NCBI RefSeq assembly: GCF_019880245.1
Contig: NZ_CP082286.1
Coordinates: 2,746,521-2,810,520, forward strand
Origin: Halobaculum roseum
GTDB taxonomy: Archaea > Halobacteriota > Halobacteria > Halobacteriales > Haloferacaceae
Direction: 5' to 3'
DNA: 64,000 nt
Shown: piece after piece, positions 49,149-57,926 of the stretch
Layout: every line of letters starts with the position of its first letter
How positions within the stretch are numbered: the first letter of the stretch is position 1
Notes under the pieces: model-generated
Seen by the model: only the letters and a program-made list of their open reading frames with translations
What the model was told of the DNA's origin: nothing
Database searches by the model: none
Translations under genes and position numbers: made by a program

Positions 49149-49151
49149 ATA
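49145..49151 (+). promoter_or_regulatory. TATA box of the ArsR-type regulator, overlapping a stop codon
   Basis: TTAAATA at 49145-49151, with the upstream stop TAA at 49146-49148 inside it, stands 27 nt before the ATG at 49175 and predicts a leaderless transcript. Confidence 0.6.
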
Positions 49152-49174
49152 CGCCCGGCAGTTACCTCGGGTGT

Positions 49175-49921
49175 ATGGACTCCGCGGTGCTGCTTGATCT
49201 CCTGGGAAACGAGAACCGCCGGCGCATCCTCCGGCTGCTCTCGCACAAGCCGTGTTACGTCACCGAGATCAGCGAGTACCTCGGCGTGTCGCCGAAGGCG
49301 GTCATCGACCACCTGCGGAAGCTTGAGGACGCGGGGCTCATCGAGAGCCACACCGACGACCGCCGGCGCAAGTACTTCCACATCGCCCGCGACGTGCGCC
49401 TGGAGGTGAACGTCTCCCGGCACGGCTTCGGCACGAAGTCCGCCTACCCCGCCAACCCGAGCCTCGACATCCAGGGTCGCTGCCCGCACATGCACATCGA
49501 CCTGGAGCTTCGGTCGCTCGAACCGACGGCCGACGGCGACGGCGACGCGGCGACCGTCGACGGCGACGCGGGCACGGGCGACGCCGCCCGAGGCGCCGAC
49601 GACCGCCGGGGGGATCTGGCCCAGTTGGCCGCCGAGTTCGACGAGCTCCAGGACCTCGAAAACGAACTCTCGCTGGCCCAACGGTGGGTCCACGGCCGGA
49701 TGAGCGAGCTGCTCGACCGCGTGAACGACCGCCTCGGCGTCGACGCGGACTCCCGATTCTACGCCAAGTTGCTCGCGGCCGTCACCTCGACCGACGGGAG
49801 CCACCGCGCCGTCGTCGAGGAGGTCGACGCCGACCCGCAGGCCGTCGAGGACGGGCTGCAACGGCTCGCGGACGCGGACCTGCTCGCGCGCGAGTCCGGT
49901 CGCTGGCGGCTCGCAGGCTAG
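49175..49921 (+). CDS. ArsR-type winged-helix regulator with C-terminal domain
   Basis: 248 residues. The N-terminal winged helix is 'LLGNENRRRILRLLSHKPCY', recognition helix 'VSPKAVIDHLRKLEDAGLIE', wing 'HTDDRRRKYFHIA'. A middle segment 'GRCPHMHIDLELRSLEPT' contains Cys and two His close together that could bind metal. After an acidic linker, a helical region (about 140-190) and a second small winged-helix-like domain ('VVEEVDADPQAVEDGLQRLADADLLA') follow. Its target is not evident; it is monocistronic with its own TATA box. Confidence 0.85.
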   Translation: MDSAVLLDLLGNENRRRILRLLSHKPCYVTEISEYLGVSPKAVIDHLRKLEDAGLIESHTDDRRRKYFHIARDVRLEVNVSRHGFGTKSAYPANPSLDIQGRCPHMHIDLELRSLEPTADGDGDAATVDGDAGTGDAARGADDRRGDLAQLAAEFDELQDLENELSLAQRWVHGRMSELLDRVNDRLGVDADSRFYAKLLAAVTSTDGSHRAVVEEVDADPQAVEDGLQRLADADLLARESGRWRLAG

Positions 49922-49964
49922 GAACGCCAGAAGTTACCGCGCCCGGCTTTCGCGCGCCGGCCGG

Positions 49965-50489
49965 CTACTCGACGTCCCGCGTCAGGCCCGCCCGGAGGTC
50001 GCGCCCGAAGTACACGCCCGCGACCGACAGGAGCACGCCGACGGTGACGCCGACGCCCGCGACCGGGAGGCCGTAGTCGGCGAGCAGGCTCGTCCCGATG
50101 AGCAGGCTGCCCGTCGTGAGCGTTCCGAGGAGGAACGCGCCGCCCGCCGCGAGCGCGCCGGCGATGGCCGTCTCCAGATACGCCCGTCGCGAGCGACCCA
50201 GGCCGAGGGCGAACGCGGCGACGAACAGCCCGAGATACCGCGCGAGCCCGCCGACGAGCGGCACCGCGGAGCCGGCGATCAGTCCCCCGAGGAGCACCGC
50301 CAACGTGACGAGGAACCCCTTCGCCGAGAACGGCGTCCGGCCCAGCAGCGCGCGCGAGTCGTCAGCGTCGCTCCGGGGGCCGGGCTCGTCGTCCCCGTCG
50401 GTCGCCCCCGTCGACGAGTCGGCGGCGGGGTCGCCGGCGGCGCCGTCGCGCTCGGCGAGTTCCTGAAGCTCCTCCAGGCTCTTGGACAT
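49965..50489 (-). CDS. Membrane protein with acidic N-terminal tail
   Basis: 174 residues from ATG 50489. The first 65 are an acidic, Ser/Gly-rich cytoplasmic region starting with a short helix ('SLEELQELAERDGA'), followed by about four helices rich in Gly/Ala ('GFLVTLAVLLGGLIAGSAVP', 'YLGLFVAAFALGLG', 'AGALAAGGAFLLGTLTTG'). The Gly-rich helix pairs recall DUF456-type proteins, but I cannot assign it. It is divergent from gatD. Confidence 0.7.
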   Translation of the reverse strand: MSKSLEELQELAERDGAAGDPAADSSTGATDGDDEPGPRSDADDSRALLGRTPFSAKGFLVTLAVLLGGLIAGSAVPLVGGLARYLGLFVAAFALGLGRSRRAYLETAIAGALAAGGAFLLGTLTTGSLLIGTSLLADYGLPVAGVGVTVGVLLSVAGVYFGRDLRAGLTRDVE

Positions 50490-50661
50490 GGGTTCACCTG
50501 GGCGGCGCGCGCTCATGGCTCTTGTGCCGGTTCCGGGGGGACGCGATCGACCGGACGCGCGTGGGCGACCGCGGCAGTTCGACACACGGCGCGGCCACGG
50601 ACCCCGCACCCGGAACCGCGGACGGGCAGGTTCAAGTTCGCGCCGGCCGCTACCCTCCCGT

Positions 50662-51933
50662 ATGACCCCGAGCCCCGGAGACCGCGTCCGCGTCGAGCGC
50701 GCGGGCGTCACCGACGAGGGCGTGTTGATGCCGTCGAGCGACGAGGAGCACCTCGTGCTCAAGCTGGAGGGCGGGTACAACGTCGGCGTCGACCGCGCCG
50801 ACGCCGCCGTCGAGGTGCTGGAGCGCGGCGCCCGCGAGGTCGGCGAGGACGACAGCGCCGAGGACGACGCCTCAGAGGTCGCGTTCGACGACGACCTCCC
50901 GACCGTGGCGCTCATCTCCACCGGCGGCACCATCGCCTCCACCGTCGACTACCGCACCGGCGCCGTCACCGCCCAGTTCGACGCCGAGGACGTGCTGCGC
51001 GCCGTCCCCGACCTCGCGGGCCGCGCGAACTACCGCGGCCGCGTCGTCGCCAACATCCTCTCGGAGAACATGGACCCCGCGATCTGGACGGACCTCGCCG
51101 AGGCCGTCCACGAGGAGATCGCGGCCGGCGCCGACGGCGTCGTCGTCATGCACGGCACCGACACGATGCAGTACTCCGCGTCGGCGCTGTCGTTCATGCT
51201 CGACACGCCGGTCCCCGTCGTCTTCACCGGCAGCCAGCGCTCGGCGGACCGACCCTCCTCGGACAACGTGATGAACGCCGTCTGCGCCGTCGAAGCCGCC
51301 AAGTCCGACTGCGCGGAGGTGATGGTCTGCATGCACGGGACGCCCTCCGACGACTACTGCGCGCTCCACCGCGGCACGCGCGTCCGCAAGAACCACACCT
51401 CCCGCCGCGACGCCTTCGGGACCGTCGGCGCCGAACCGCTGGGTCGCGTCGACTACGGGACCGACGAGGACGACATCGCGGTGTCGTTCAGCGAGGGGAA
51501 GACGTACACCCGCCGCGGCGACGCGGGCCTCGCGATCGCGCCCGACCTCGTCGAGGACGTGGAACTGGTGAAGTTCACGCCCGGGATGGACCCGGCCGCG
51601 CTCGACTACCTCGACGGGAAGTCGGGCGTCGTGATCGAGGGCACCGGCCTCGGGCACGTCCACACCGACCTCATCCCGCGGTTCGAGGGTCTCGTCGACG
51701 ACGGCGCGACGGTTGTCATGACGAGCCAGTGTCTGGAGGGCCGCGTCTGCGACCGCGTGTACGACACCGGACGCGACCTGCTCGACGCCGGCGTCGTCGA
51801 GGCCGGCGACACGCTCCCGGGCACCGCGAAGGTGAAGCTGATGTGGGCGCTCGCGAACGCCGCGGATCCCGAGGACGCGATGGGACGCGATCTGGCGGGC
51901 GAGTTGACCGAGGAGTCCAAGCCCTGGGTATGA
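50662..51933 (+). CDS. gatD: Glu-tRNA(Gln) amidotransferase subunit D
   Basis: 423 residues. A short N-terminal beta domain ('GDRVRVERAGVTDEGVLMPS') precedes an L-asparaginase-type domain with the catalytic motifs 'STGGTIAS' (86-93, Thr nucleophile) and 'MHGTDTMQYSASALSFML', plus 'VFTGSQRSADRPSSDN'. GatD releases ammonia from amide donors and passes it to GatE, which amidates Glu-tRNA(Gln) in archaea. The gatE gene is not in this window. The stop overlaps the next start (ATGA). Confidence 0.96.
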   Translation: MTPSPGDRVRVERAGVTDEGVLMPSSDEEHLVLKLEGGYNVGVDRADAAVEVLERGAREVGEDDSAEDDASEVAFDDDLPTVALISTGGTIASTVDYRTGAVTAQFDAEDVLRAVPDLAGRANYRGRVVANILSENMDPAIWTDLAEAVHEEIAAGADGVVVMHGTDTMQYSASALSFMLDTPVPVVFTGSQRSADRPSSDNVMNAVCAVEAAKSDCAEVMVCMHGTPSDDYCALHRGTRVRKNHTSRRDAFGTVGAEPLGRVDYGTDEDDIAVSFSEGKTYTRRGDAGLAIAPDLVEDVELVKFTPGMDPAALDYLDGKSGVVIEGTGLGHVHTDLIPRFEGLVDDGATVVMTSQCLEGRVCDRVYDTGRDLLDAGVVEAGDTLPGTAKVKLMWALANAADPEDAMGRDLAGELTEESKPWV

Positions 51934-52883
51934 GCCGACGGGAGATCGCTCACGACGACCCCGACCACGAGTTCGCGATCCGGCAGGCCCGCGAGTCCGA
52001 CGTCGAACACGTCGTCCGGTTCACGCGCGACACCTGGGGCGACAGACACGGCGACTACCTCCCGGACGTGTTCGACGAGATGGTCGCGAGCGACGGACCG
52101 ACCCAGCACACGATGGTCGTCGACGTCGACGACGGCGACGACGTGGCCGGCGTCCTCCAGTGCGTCATGCTCTCGGACACGGAGGCGTGGGCGCAGGCGA
52201 TGCGCGTCAATCCCGACTACCGCGGCCGGAACCTCTCGCCGGAGCTCTCGCGGGCGGCCTTCCGATGGGCCCGCGATCGGGGCGCCGTGGTCTGCCGGAA
52301 CATGGTGTTCTCGTGGAACGTCGCGGGCCTCGGTCAGTCGCGCTCGGTCGGCTTCGGCCCCGCGACGGAGTTCCGCTGGCTCCAGCCCGAGCCGGACGCC
52401 GACGCCGACCCCGCGCCCGACGTGGTCGCCGACCCCGACGCCGCGTGGGCGTACTGGACGGCCAGCGACGCCCGCGAGCACCTCTGCGGGCTCGCGATGG
52501 ACGACGAGGAGTCGTGGGCCTGCTCGGAGCTGACCCGCGCGGACCTCCGGAACGCGGCCGACCGCGACGGCCTGTTCGTCGTCGCCGACGGCGGCACCCG
52601 GGCGATGTCGGCGCTGGCGTACACGTACGACCGGGAGAACGACGACGGGGAGACGGTGACGTGGGGGATCTACCACGCCGCGGCGTGGGACGACACCGGG
52701 GCGCTGGAGTCGCTCACGGACGCGATCGCCCGCGACGCCGCCGAGCGCGGGATCGATGCGACCCGGATCCTGATCCCCGAGGGGGTGCGGTGGGTGTCGG
52801 ACGCGGCCGCGACGCGCACCCCGGTCTCCGACGAGCCCGACTTCGTGCTCGCGGCGGATCTCACCGACGACTCGCTGTACTGA
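51930..52883 (+). CDS. GNAT acetyltransferase, probably tandem-domain
   Basis: 317 residues. The first half is a GNAT fold: 'FAIRQARESDVEHVVRFTRD', strand 'VAGVLQCVMLSD' and the acetyl-CoA loop 'VNPDYRGRNLSPELSRAAFR'. The second half has another set of strands and a helix ('LFVVADGGTRAMSALAYTYD', 'VTWGIYHAAAWDDTGALESL', 'GIDATRILIPEGVRWV'), like a degenerate second GNAT domain lacking the RGxG loop. The substrate is unknown. It overlaps gatD by 4 nt, so it is co-translated with a translation-fidelity gene. Confidence 0.85.
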   Translation: MSRREIAHDDPDHEFAIRQARESDVEHVVRFTRDTWGDRHGDYLPDVFDEMVASDGPTQHTMVVDVDDGDDVAGVLQCVMLSDTEAWAQAMRVNPDYRGRNLSPELSRAAFRWARDRGAVVCRNMVFSWNVAGLGQSRSVGFGPATEFRWLQPEPDADADPAPDVVADPDAAWAYWTASDAREHLCGLAMDDEESWACSELTRADLRNAADRDGLFVVADGGTRAMSALAYTYDRENDDGETVTWGIYHAAAWDDTGALESLTDAIARDAAERGIDATRILIPEGVRWVSDAAATRTPVSDEPDFVLAADLTDDSLY

Positions 52884-52923
52884 GCCGCAACAGCTTTCCG
52901 GCTTCTCGCTCCAGATTCGGGTT

Positions 52924-53178
52924 GTGTTCACCGTCATCGCGACTGCCACGTCTACGGTTCCGCTCCAGTTCGGCGTGCTCGATCCGAGCCTGTTCGGACT
53001 GCTCAACGTCATCGTGGCCGTGATCGTCGGCTACTTCACCTACCAGGACGCGACGGCCCGAAAGACCGACTCGCCGAAACTGTGGGCCGGCGGGATGGCG
53101 CTGGCGTCGCTGCTGTTGAACCTGTTGGGCTTCCTGGTCGCGTTCGCGGTGTACTACTTCGTCGTCATCCGCGACTGA
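52924..53178 (+). CDS. Small two-to-three-helix membrane protein with YQDA motif
   Basis: 84 residues from GTG 52924. A hydrophobic helix 'LFGLLNVIVAVIVGYF' is followed by 'TYQDATARKTDSPKLWAGG' and a second helix pair. The next gene encodes a protein with the same helix - YQDA - charged loop - LWA - helix plan, so they are paralogues. Function unknown. Confidence 0.7.
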   Translation: MFTVIATATSTVPLQFGVLDPSLFGLLNVIVAVIVGYFTYQDATARKTDSPKLWAGGMALASLLLNLLGFLVAFAVYYFVVIRD

Positions 53179-53233
53179 GTCGCGGCCGGCGACACCGACG
53201 GGATTTTTGTCGGACGCGTCGCAACGCTGGGAC

Positions 53234-53485
53234 ATGGTCCCCCTTCCACTGTTCGGCGGTATCCCCGGCGGCGTCGAGTTGCTGATCGTCTTCTTCATCC
53301 TCCTGTTGGTCTTCTCGCTGTTGCTCCCGGTCGGGATGGCCTACTGGGTGTATCAGGACGCCAAGGGCCGGCGCGACACCGACGAGACGTTGTGGGCGCT
53401 GGCGACGGTGCTCGCGGGGCTGTTCGTCTCCGTCTTCGGCGCCGGCGCGGTGCTGCTGCTGTACCTGCTCATCGAACGCGAGTAG
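53234..53485 (+). CDS. Small membrane protein with YQDA motif, paralogue
   Basis: 83 residues from ATG 53234. Helix 'LLIVFFILLLVFSLLLPVGM', then 'YWVYQDAKGRRDTDETLWAL' and a final helix ending 'LLYLLIERE'. It matches the preceding protein in the YQDA-loop-LWA core. GGATTTTTGTC about 28 nt before the ATG is a good promoter, so the two genes can be expressed separately. Family unknown. Confidence 0.75.
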   Translation: MVPLPLFGGIPGGVELLIVFFILLLVFSLLLPVGMAYWVYQDAKGRRDTDETLWALATVLAGLFVSVFGAGAVLLLYLLIERE

Positions 53486-53521
53486 GCTCCGGGATTCAGC
53501 GTCGGTGACGGTCGCGACCGT

Positions 53522-53974
53522 TCAGACCTGGACGACCCACGCCCGGTAGTCGTCGGGCTGGTCGTACACCTCCGCGAACGCCCGGTCGAGAAAACCCGCG
53601 AGCCGGTTGGCGTCCGAGCGCGCCGAGATGCGGACGTTCGTCCCCTCGGCGTCCTCGGGCGTCTCCTGCTCGTCGATCCGGAACTCCGGGTACTCGTCGA
53701 GGAGGTCGTGCAGGCGCTCCAGCTCCTCGTCGGTGCAGTCGAGGTTGAACGTCTTCTCGGCGAACTGGATCCACGGCGGGGGCGACTCGGCGTCGCCGTT
53801 GTCGGTCGGCTCCTCGGACTCGCCGTCGCCGCTCGGCTCGCCGAACTGCAGCTCCTCGCGCGGCGGCTCGACCTCTACCGTGAGGAACGCGCTGCCGCGC
53901 TCGCGGTGGGCCGTGACGGCGTCCGCGAACAGCTTTCGCCGGTCGGCGGGCGTGTCGGCGTCGAACCTGGTCAT
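53522..53974 (-). CDS. Conserved acidic haloarchaeal protein
   Basis: 150 residues from ATG 53974. Begins '[20 protein letters not shown]', with '[10 protein letters not shown]', an acidic insertion, then '[20 protein letters not shown]', '[20 protein letters not shown]' and a final strand. The pattern of strands and helices looks like a small alpha/beta fold. I recognise no family. It is divergent from adk. Confidence 0.72.
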   Translation of the reverse strand: MTRFDADTPADRRKLFADAVTAHRERGSAFLTVEVEPPREELQFGEPSGDGESEEPTDNGDAESPPPWIQFAEKTFNLDCTDEELERLHDLLDEYPEFRIDEQETPEDAEGTNVRISARSDANRLAGFLDRAFAEVYDQPDDYRAWVVQV

Positions 53975-54075
53975 GTGCGCCCGTAGGGTCAAGCGGGGTA
54001 AAAACCGGGCGCTCCGACCCCGCGAACCGCGCCGGATTCAGCACGCCTTTCACCGTGGCCCCGGAGCGTTCGGGT

Positions 54076-54702
54076 ATGACCGACCACCGAATCCTGCTGC
54101 TCGGTCCGCCGGGGGCCGGAAAGGGCACCCAGGCGACGCGACTCACCGACGAGTACGACCTCGATCACATCACGACGGGCGACGCGCTCCGCCAGAACAA
54201 GGAGATGGAGACGGAGTACGGCACGCCCGGCGAGTACATGGACGCCGGCGAGCTCGTCCCCGACCCCGTCGTCAACGAGATCGTCGTCGCCGCCCTCGAG
54301 GACGCCGACGGCTTCGTGCTCGACGGCTACCCGCGCAACCTCGACCAGGCGGAGTTCCTGAGCGAGGAGACCGACCTCGACCACGTCGTCTTCCTGAGCG
54401 TCCCCGAGGACGAACTCGTCGAACGACTCACCGGCCGCCGCGTGTGCGACGACTGCGGTGCCACCTACCACGTCGAGTTCGACCGGCCCGAGGAGGCGGG
54501 CGTCTGCGACGAGTGCGGCGGCGAGCTGGTCCAGCGCGGGGACGACACCGAGGACACCGTCCGCGAGCGCCTGCGCGTCTACCGCGAGAACACCGAGCCC
54601 GTCGTCGAGCACTACCGCGAGGAGGGAACGCTCGTCGAGGTGTCCGGCGAGGGTACCCCCGACGACGTGTTCGGCCGCCTGCGCGACGTGGTCGAGGCCT
54701 GA
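54076..54702 (+). CDS. adk: Adenylate kinase
   Basis: 208 residues from ATG 54076. The P-loop is 'GPPGAGKGT' (10-18), with the AMP site 'TTGDALRQN' and '[12 protein letters not shown]', and a zinc-type lid with four cysteines ('[10 protein letters not shown]', 'VCDECGGEL'). It interconverts AMP, ADP and ATP in the cytoplasm. This is the bacterial-type Adk rather than the archaeal AdkA trimer. It is followed by the DUF106 gene 77 nt downstream, a pairing common in haloarchaea. Confidence 0.97.
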   Translation: MTDHRILLLGPPGAGKGTQATRLTDEYDLDHITTGDALRQNKEMETEYGTPGEYMDAGELVPDPVVNEIVVAALEDADGFVLDGYPRNLDQAEFLSEETDLDHVVFLSVPEDELVERLTGRRVCDDCGATYHVEFDRPEEAGVCDECGGELVQRGDDTEDTVRERLRVYRENTEPVVEHYREEGTLVEVSGEGTPDDVFGRLRDVVEA

Positions 54703-54779
54703 CCCGGCGGTCCCGGCGTCGAGCCCGCGGCGCGCCGAGAGTACAACCTTCTTACGTGGCTATCGCTTAGCGACTGCCA

Positions 54780-55700
54780 ATGGCACGAATCGAGAAGCGC
54801 ACTCGGGAGCTCGCCGAGGAGCCCGAGATGCGCGAGGCGATCGAACTCGTCCTCGAGCGCGCGGAGGACGGCGAGATCCAGTGGGTCGACGTGCGCGAGG
54901 ACCTCACCAGCGGGCAGTGGGGTCGGCTCATCGAGCGCGGGCTCCTCGAGGACGGCGAGGCGGGCTTCGCGCTCGCCGACCGCGACGCGATCGAGGACGG
55001 GCTGGAGGCGCCCGACGACTCCGGCGGCGGCGCGAGCACGGGCGGCAGCAGCGTCGAGATCCCCGACTCCGACGGGGCGTCGTGGAGCATCTACGACAAG
55101 GGCGCGGCCGTCGTGACGCTGCTGTTCTTCGTCGGCTACTCCTACGGCCCGGTCCGGGACGTCGTTGGCAACGGGATCGACGTGATCTTCGGCCCGCTGC
55201 AGGACCTGCTGCCGCTGTATGCGGTCATCATGATCATCGCGACGCTCACGGGGCTGTACTCCACGCTCCTGCGGGCGAACCTGATGGACATGGACCGGAT
55301 GGCCGCCTACCAACAGCGGATGAAGGACATCCAGGAGCGGCGCAAGGAGGCCAAGGAGCGCGGCGACGACGAGGCGATGGACGCCATCCAGGAGGAGCAG
55401 ATGGAGGCCATGGGCGACCAGCTCGGTATGTTCAAAGAGCAGTTCCGCCCGATGGTGTGGATCATGGTGCTCACGATCCCCGCGTTCCTGTGGATGTACT
55501 GGGGGATCGGCTTCCGCGGCGCCGAGGGCGTCTGGACCGACCTCCAGCCGATCGTCCTCCCGATCTGGGGACAGGTCGGCTGGACCGAGAACATCCTCGT
55601 CATGCCCACCTGGATCATCTGGTACTTCCTGTGCTCGATGGCGTTCACCCAGATCATCCAGAAGGGGCTCAACATCTCGATGTCGCCGTCGACGTCGTAG
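54780..55700 (+). CDS. DUF106/EMC3-like membrane insertase-family protein
   Basis: 306 residues. The N-terminal 100 are soluble: helices plus 'VREDLTSGQWGRLIERGLLE', a small winged-helix-like unit, and a Gly/Ser linker. The rest is the DUF106 core with three main membrane helices, the long cytoplasmic coiled coil ('MKDIQERRKEAKERGDDEAM') between helices, and 'MVWIMVLTIPAFLWMYWGIG'. DUF106 belongs to the Oxa1/YidC/EMC3 superfamily, so a role in membrane protein insertion is likely. CTTCTTACG about 28 nt before the ATG is a probable promoter. Confidence 0.9.
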   Translation: MARIEKRTRELAEEPEMREAIELVLERAEDGEIQWVDVREDLTSGQWGRLIERGLLEDGEAGFALADRDAIEDGLEAPDDSGGGASTGGSSVEIPDSDGASWSIYDKGAAVVTLLFFVGYSYGPVRDVVGNGIDVIFGPLQDLLPLYAVIMIIATLTGLYSTLLRANLMDMDRMAAYQQRMKDIQERRKEAKERGDDEAMDAIQEEQMEAMGDQLGMFKEQFRPMVWIMVLTIPAFLWMYWGIGFRGAEGVWTDLQPIVLPIWGQVGWTENILVMPTWIIWYFLCSMAFTQIIQKGLNISMSPSTS

Positions 55701-55788
55701 ATCCGGCAACCTTCCGGTGTCCCCGGTTCCGCTTCCTCGCCTTTCGTAGCGACGTGCTCGGTCGCCTCGAACCCCTTCGGCGACGTGC

Positions 55789-56727
55789 TCAGGCGACTCG
55801 GTTGCGGAGCGGCTCGCCGTCCCTGATCCGCCGGACGTTCTCCTTCACGAGGTCGGCGATGTCGAGATGGTACCGGTTCGTCGCCGACCCTCGGTGGGGG
55901 GAGATGATGACCTCCTCGAACCCCCACAGCGGGTGGTCCTCCGGGAGGGGCTCCTCGGCGAACACGTCCAGCGCGGCGCCGGCGATGTCACCCGACTCAA
56001 GCGCCGACACGAGCGCGTCGTCGTCGACGATGGGCCCCCGGGCGACGTTGATGACGTAGGCGTCGTCGCGCATAACCTCGAACTCCGGGCCGGCGAGCAG
56101 CCCCTCGGTCTCGGGGGTGTGCGGGACCGTGACCGCGACGAACCGCGCGTCGCCGATCGCGTCGTGGAGGTCGTCCGGGTGGTAGCGCTCGGAGACACCG
56201 GGCACCGATTCGTCCGACCGCCGGATGCCGACCACCTCCATCCCCAGCGCGTCCGCCCGACGGGCGATACCCTCGCCGATGGTGCCGAGACCGATCACGC
56301 AGAGCCGTTCGTTCTCGACGGTGAACGGTCGCTCGTACGGCGGGGCGTACCAGTCGCGCTCGACCTGACGGTCGCGGTAGACGTGCAGCAGGCGCGCGAG
56401 CGAGAGCATGTAGCCGATGGCCATCTCGCCGACGGTGGTGTCGTGGATACCCGTGCTGTTCGTCAGCGGCACGCCCGCGGCCTCGTACGACGCCGTGTCG
56501 AACTCGTCGTAGCCCGCGCGGATACAGTGGACCCACGCAGCGTCGTGGAACTCCGGGCGGGGTCTGAACGACGCGACCGCGTCGGTCGGCCCTAACGACT
56601 CCCCGTCACCGACGACCTCCGTGGGGAGGTCGAGGTCGTCGAAGGCCGCACGGAACGACTCCGTCGGGAACTTGTTCTCGACCGATCCGTGGATGCAGAG
56701 CCGGTCGAGCGTCTCGATGTCCGACAT
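55789..56727 (-). CDS. D-2-hydroxyacid dehydrogenase
   Basis: 312 residues. Nucleotide-binding 'GLGTIG' (146-151) is followed by 'VVGIRRSD'; two arginines after the second strand favour NADPH. Catalytic residues are R230 ('NVARGP'), E259 ('VFAEEP') and H278 ('ISPHRGS'). It reduces 2-ketoacids to D-2-hydroxyacids in the cytoplasm; the physiological substrate is unknown. The length and motifs match the characterised Haloferax enzyme group. Stop TGA at 55789-55791; starts at ATG 56727. Confidence 0.93.
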   Translation of the reverse strand: MSDIETLDRLCIHGSVENKFPTESFRAAFDDLDLPTEVVGDGESLGPTDAVASFRPRPEFHDAAWVHCIRAGYDEFDTASYEAAGVPLTNSTGIHDTTVGEMAIGYMLSLARLLHVYRDRQVERDWYAPPYERPFTVENERLCVIGLGTIGEGIARRADALGMEVVGIRRSDESVPGVSERYHPDDLHDAIGDARFVAVTVPHTPETEGLLAGPEFEVMRDDAYVINVARGPIVDDDALVSALESGDIAGAALDVFAEEPLPEDHPLWGFEEVIISPHRGSATNRYHLDIADLVKENVRRIRDGEPLRNRVA

Positions 56728-56782
56728 CTCGTCCGGCGGTGTTGATTACCCCGTGGCGTTCCAATTCGGTTCGTGGTAATAA

Positions 56783-57001
56783 TTGACGATTCCGGTTGAC
56801 TTCGGGATGGCCTCGTACGACACGCCGTTCCCGGGGAACTACGCCGACCTCGCGGGGGCGCTCGACGGTCACGGCGAACGCGTGGAGGGCCCCGCCGAGG
56901 TGGGGCCCGCGCTCGAACGCGCCATCGGGGTCACGGAGGACGGTATCCCCGTGATGGCGGAGGTACCCACCTCGGAGGAGACCGACCGCTCACGGCACTG
57001 A
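56783..57001 (+). pseudogene. Remnant of a thiamine-diphosphate enzyme C-terminus
   Basis: An open frame of 72 codons (TTG 56783 or ATG 56807) reads like the end of acetolactate-synthase-type enzymes: 'FPGNYADLAGALDGHGERVE' is the pattern 'DFVALAEAFGAYGERVE', followed by 'PAEVGPALERAI' and 'GIPVMAEV'. The frame is closed by stops just upstream (TAATAA at 56777-56782), so the other 450-500 residues of such an enzyme are missing. It is best read as a truncated relic; a small expressed protein cannot be excluded. No remainder of the gene was seen on either side. Confidence 0.6.
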
Positions 57002-57080
57002 ATCGCACGGCTTCCCCGTCGATCGTTCCGTACGCCTACGTCGCCGCCGTCCGTCCATCCGTTCGTCGCCCACGCGTGTC

Positions 57081-57779
57081 CTACCGCGTCGCCGACTTCC
57101 ACTCCCGGAGCCCGACGACCCCGCCGCCGTGCTCGTCGGGATCGGCCTCGGTGACCGCCCACACGAACATCGGCGCCACCTCCTCGGGGTCCCGTCCGCC
57201 CTGATCCCCCGTGAGCGCGGTGTCGACAACCCCGAGATCCAGCGTCATCGCCGTCGCGTCGAGGTCGGCGTGCGCCTGCCGGACGACCGCCTCGGCGCCG
57301 GCCTTCGAGACGGCGTACGCGCCCATTCCCGGCTTCGTCTCGCGGGCGATCGACCCCGAGGGGACGAGGATCCGCGCGTCGTCGGCCAGGTACGGGACCG
57401 CCTCCCGGACCGTCGCGAACACGCCGCGGACGTTCGTGCGGAGCGTGTCGTCGAACCGGCTGTACGACTCGCCGTCGAGCGGCATCTCGCCGGGCGCGCC
57501 GTGGGTGATGCCGGCGTTTGCGACGACCGCGTCGATCCCCTCTCGCTCGCCCGCGCGATCGGCGTGCTCCATGAGGCGTTCGAGGTCGAACTCGTCGCGC
57601 ACGTCCGCACGCAGTCCCGAGGCGGCACCCGAGCGCGAGAGCTCGTCGACCGTCCCGTCGACCGCGCCGCCGTCGCGCGAACAGACGACGACGTGGGCGC
57701 CGGCGTCGGCGAACGCCGAGGCGACGGCTCGCCCGACGCCGCGCGTTCCGCCGGTGACGACCGCGGTGGTTCCGTCCAT
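57081..57779 (-). CDS. Short-chain dehydrogenase/reductase
   Basis: 232 residues from ATG 57779. The cofactor motif 'TGGTRGVG' (9-16), 'VVANAGI' and the catalytic set S141/S143, Y155, K159 ('GAYAVSKAG') are complete. The Arg in 'VVCSRDGGAV' after the second strand favours NADP. The C-terminus ('DEHGGGVVGLREWKSA') is close to 3-oxoacyl-ACP reductase-like SDRs. The substrate is unknown. The carotenoid cluster starts 148 nt away on the other strand, but there is no evidence of a functional link. Confidence 0.88.
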   Translation of the reverse strand: MDGTTAVVTGGTRGVGRAVASAFADAGAHVVVCSRDGGAVDGTVDELSRSGAASGLRADVRDEFDLERLMEHADRAGEREGIDAVVANAGITHGAPGEMPLDGESYSRFDDTLRTNVRGVFATVREAVPYLADDARILVPSGSIARETKPGMGAYAVSKAGAEAVVRQAHADLDATAMTLDLGVVDTALTGDQGGRDPEEVAPMFVWAVTEADPDEHGGGVVGLREWKSATR

Positions 57780-57893
57780 GGGATAGCCAGGAACCGGCGG
57801 GAGGTAGTGGTTGCGGGCCGCGGCGCCGCGGATGGCGGGTCGGTGGGTGACGAGAGGGGGCTCGTCGGCGAGCACGGCCCCGCCCGTGCGCCC

Positions 57894-57902
57894 ATATTTA
57901 TA
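57894..57902 (+). promoter_or_regulatory. TATA box of the bacterioruberin operon
   Basis: ATATTTATA, the strongest TATA element in the region, is 25-33 nt before the ATG at 57927 and should drive crtD-lyeJ-cruF. Confidence 0.65.
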
Positions 57903-57926
57903 CGCCGCCCCGCCGTAACACGGTTA

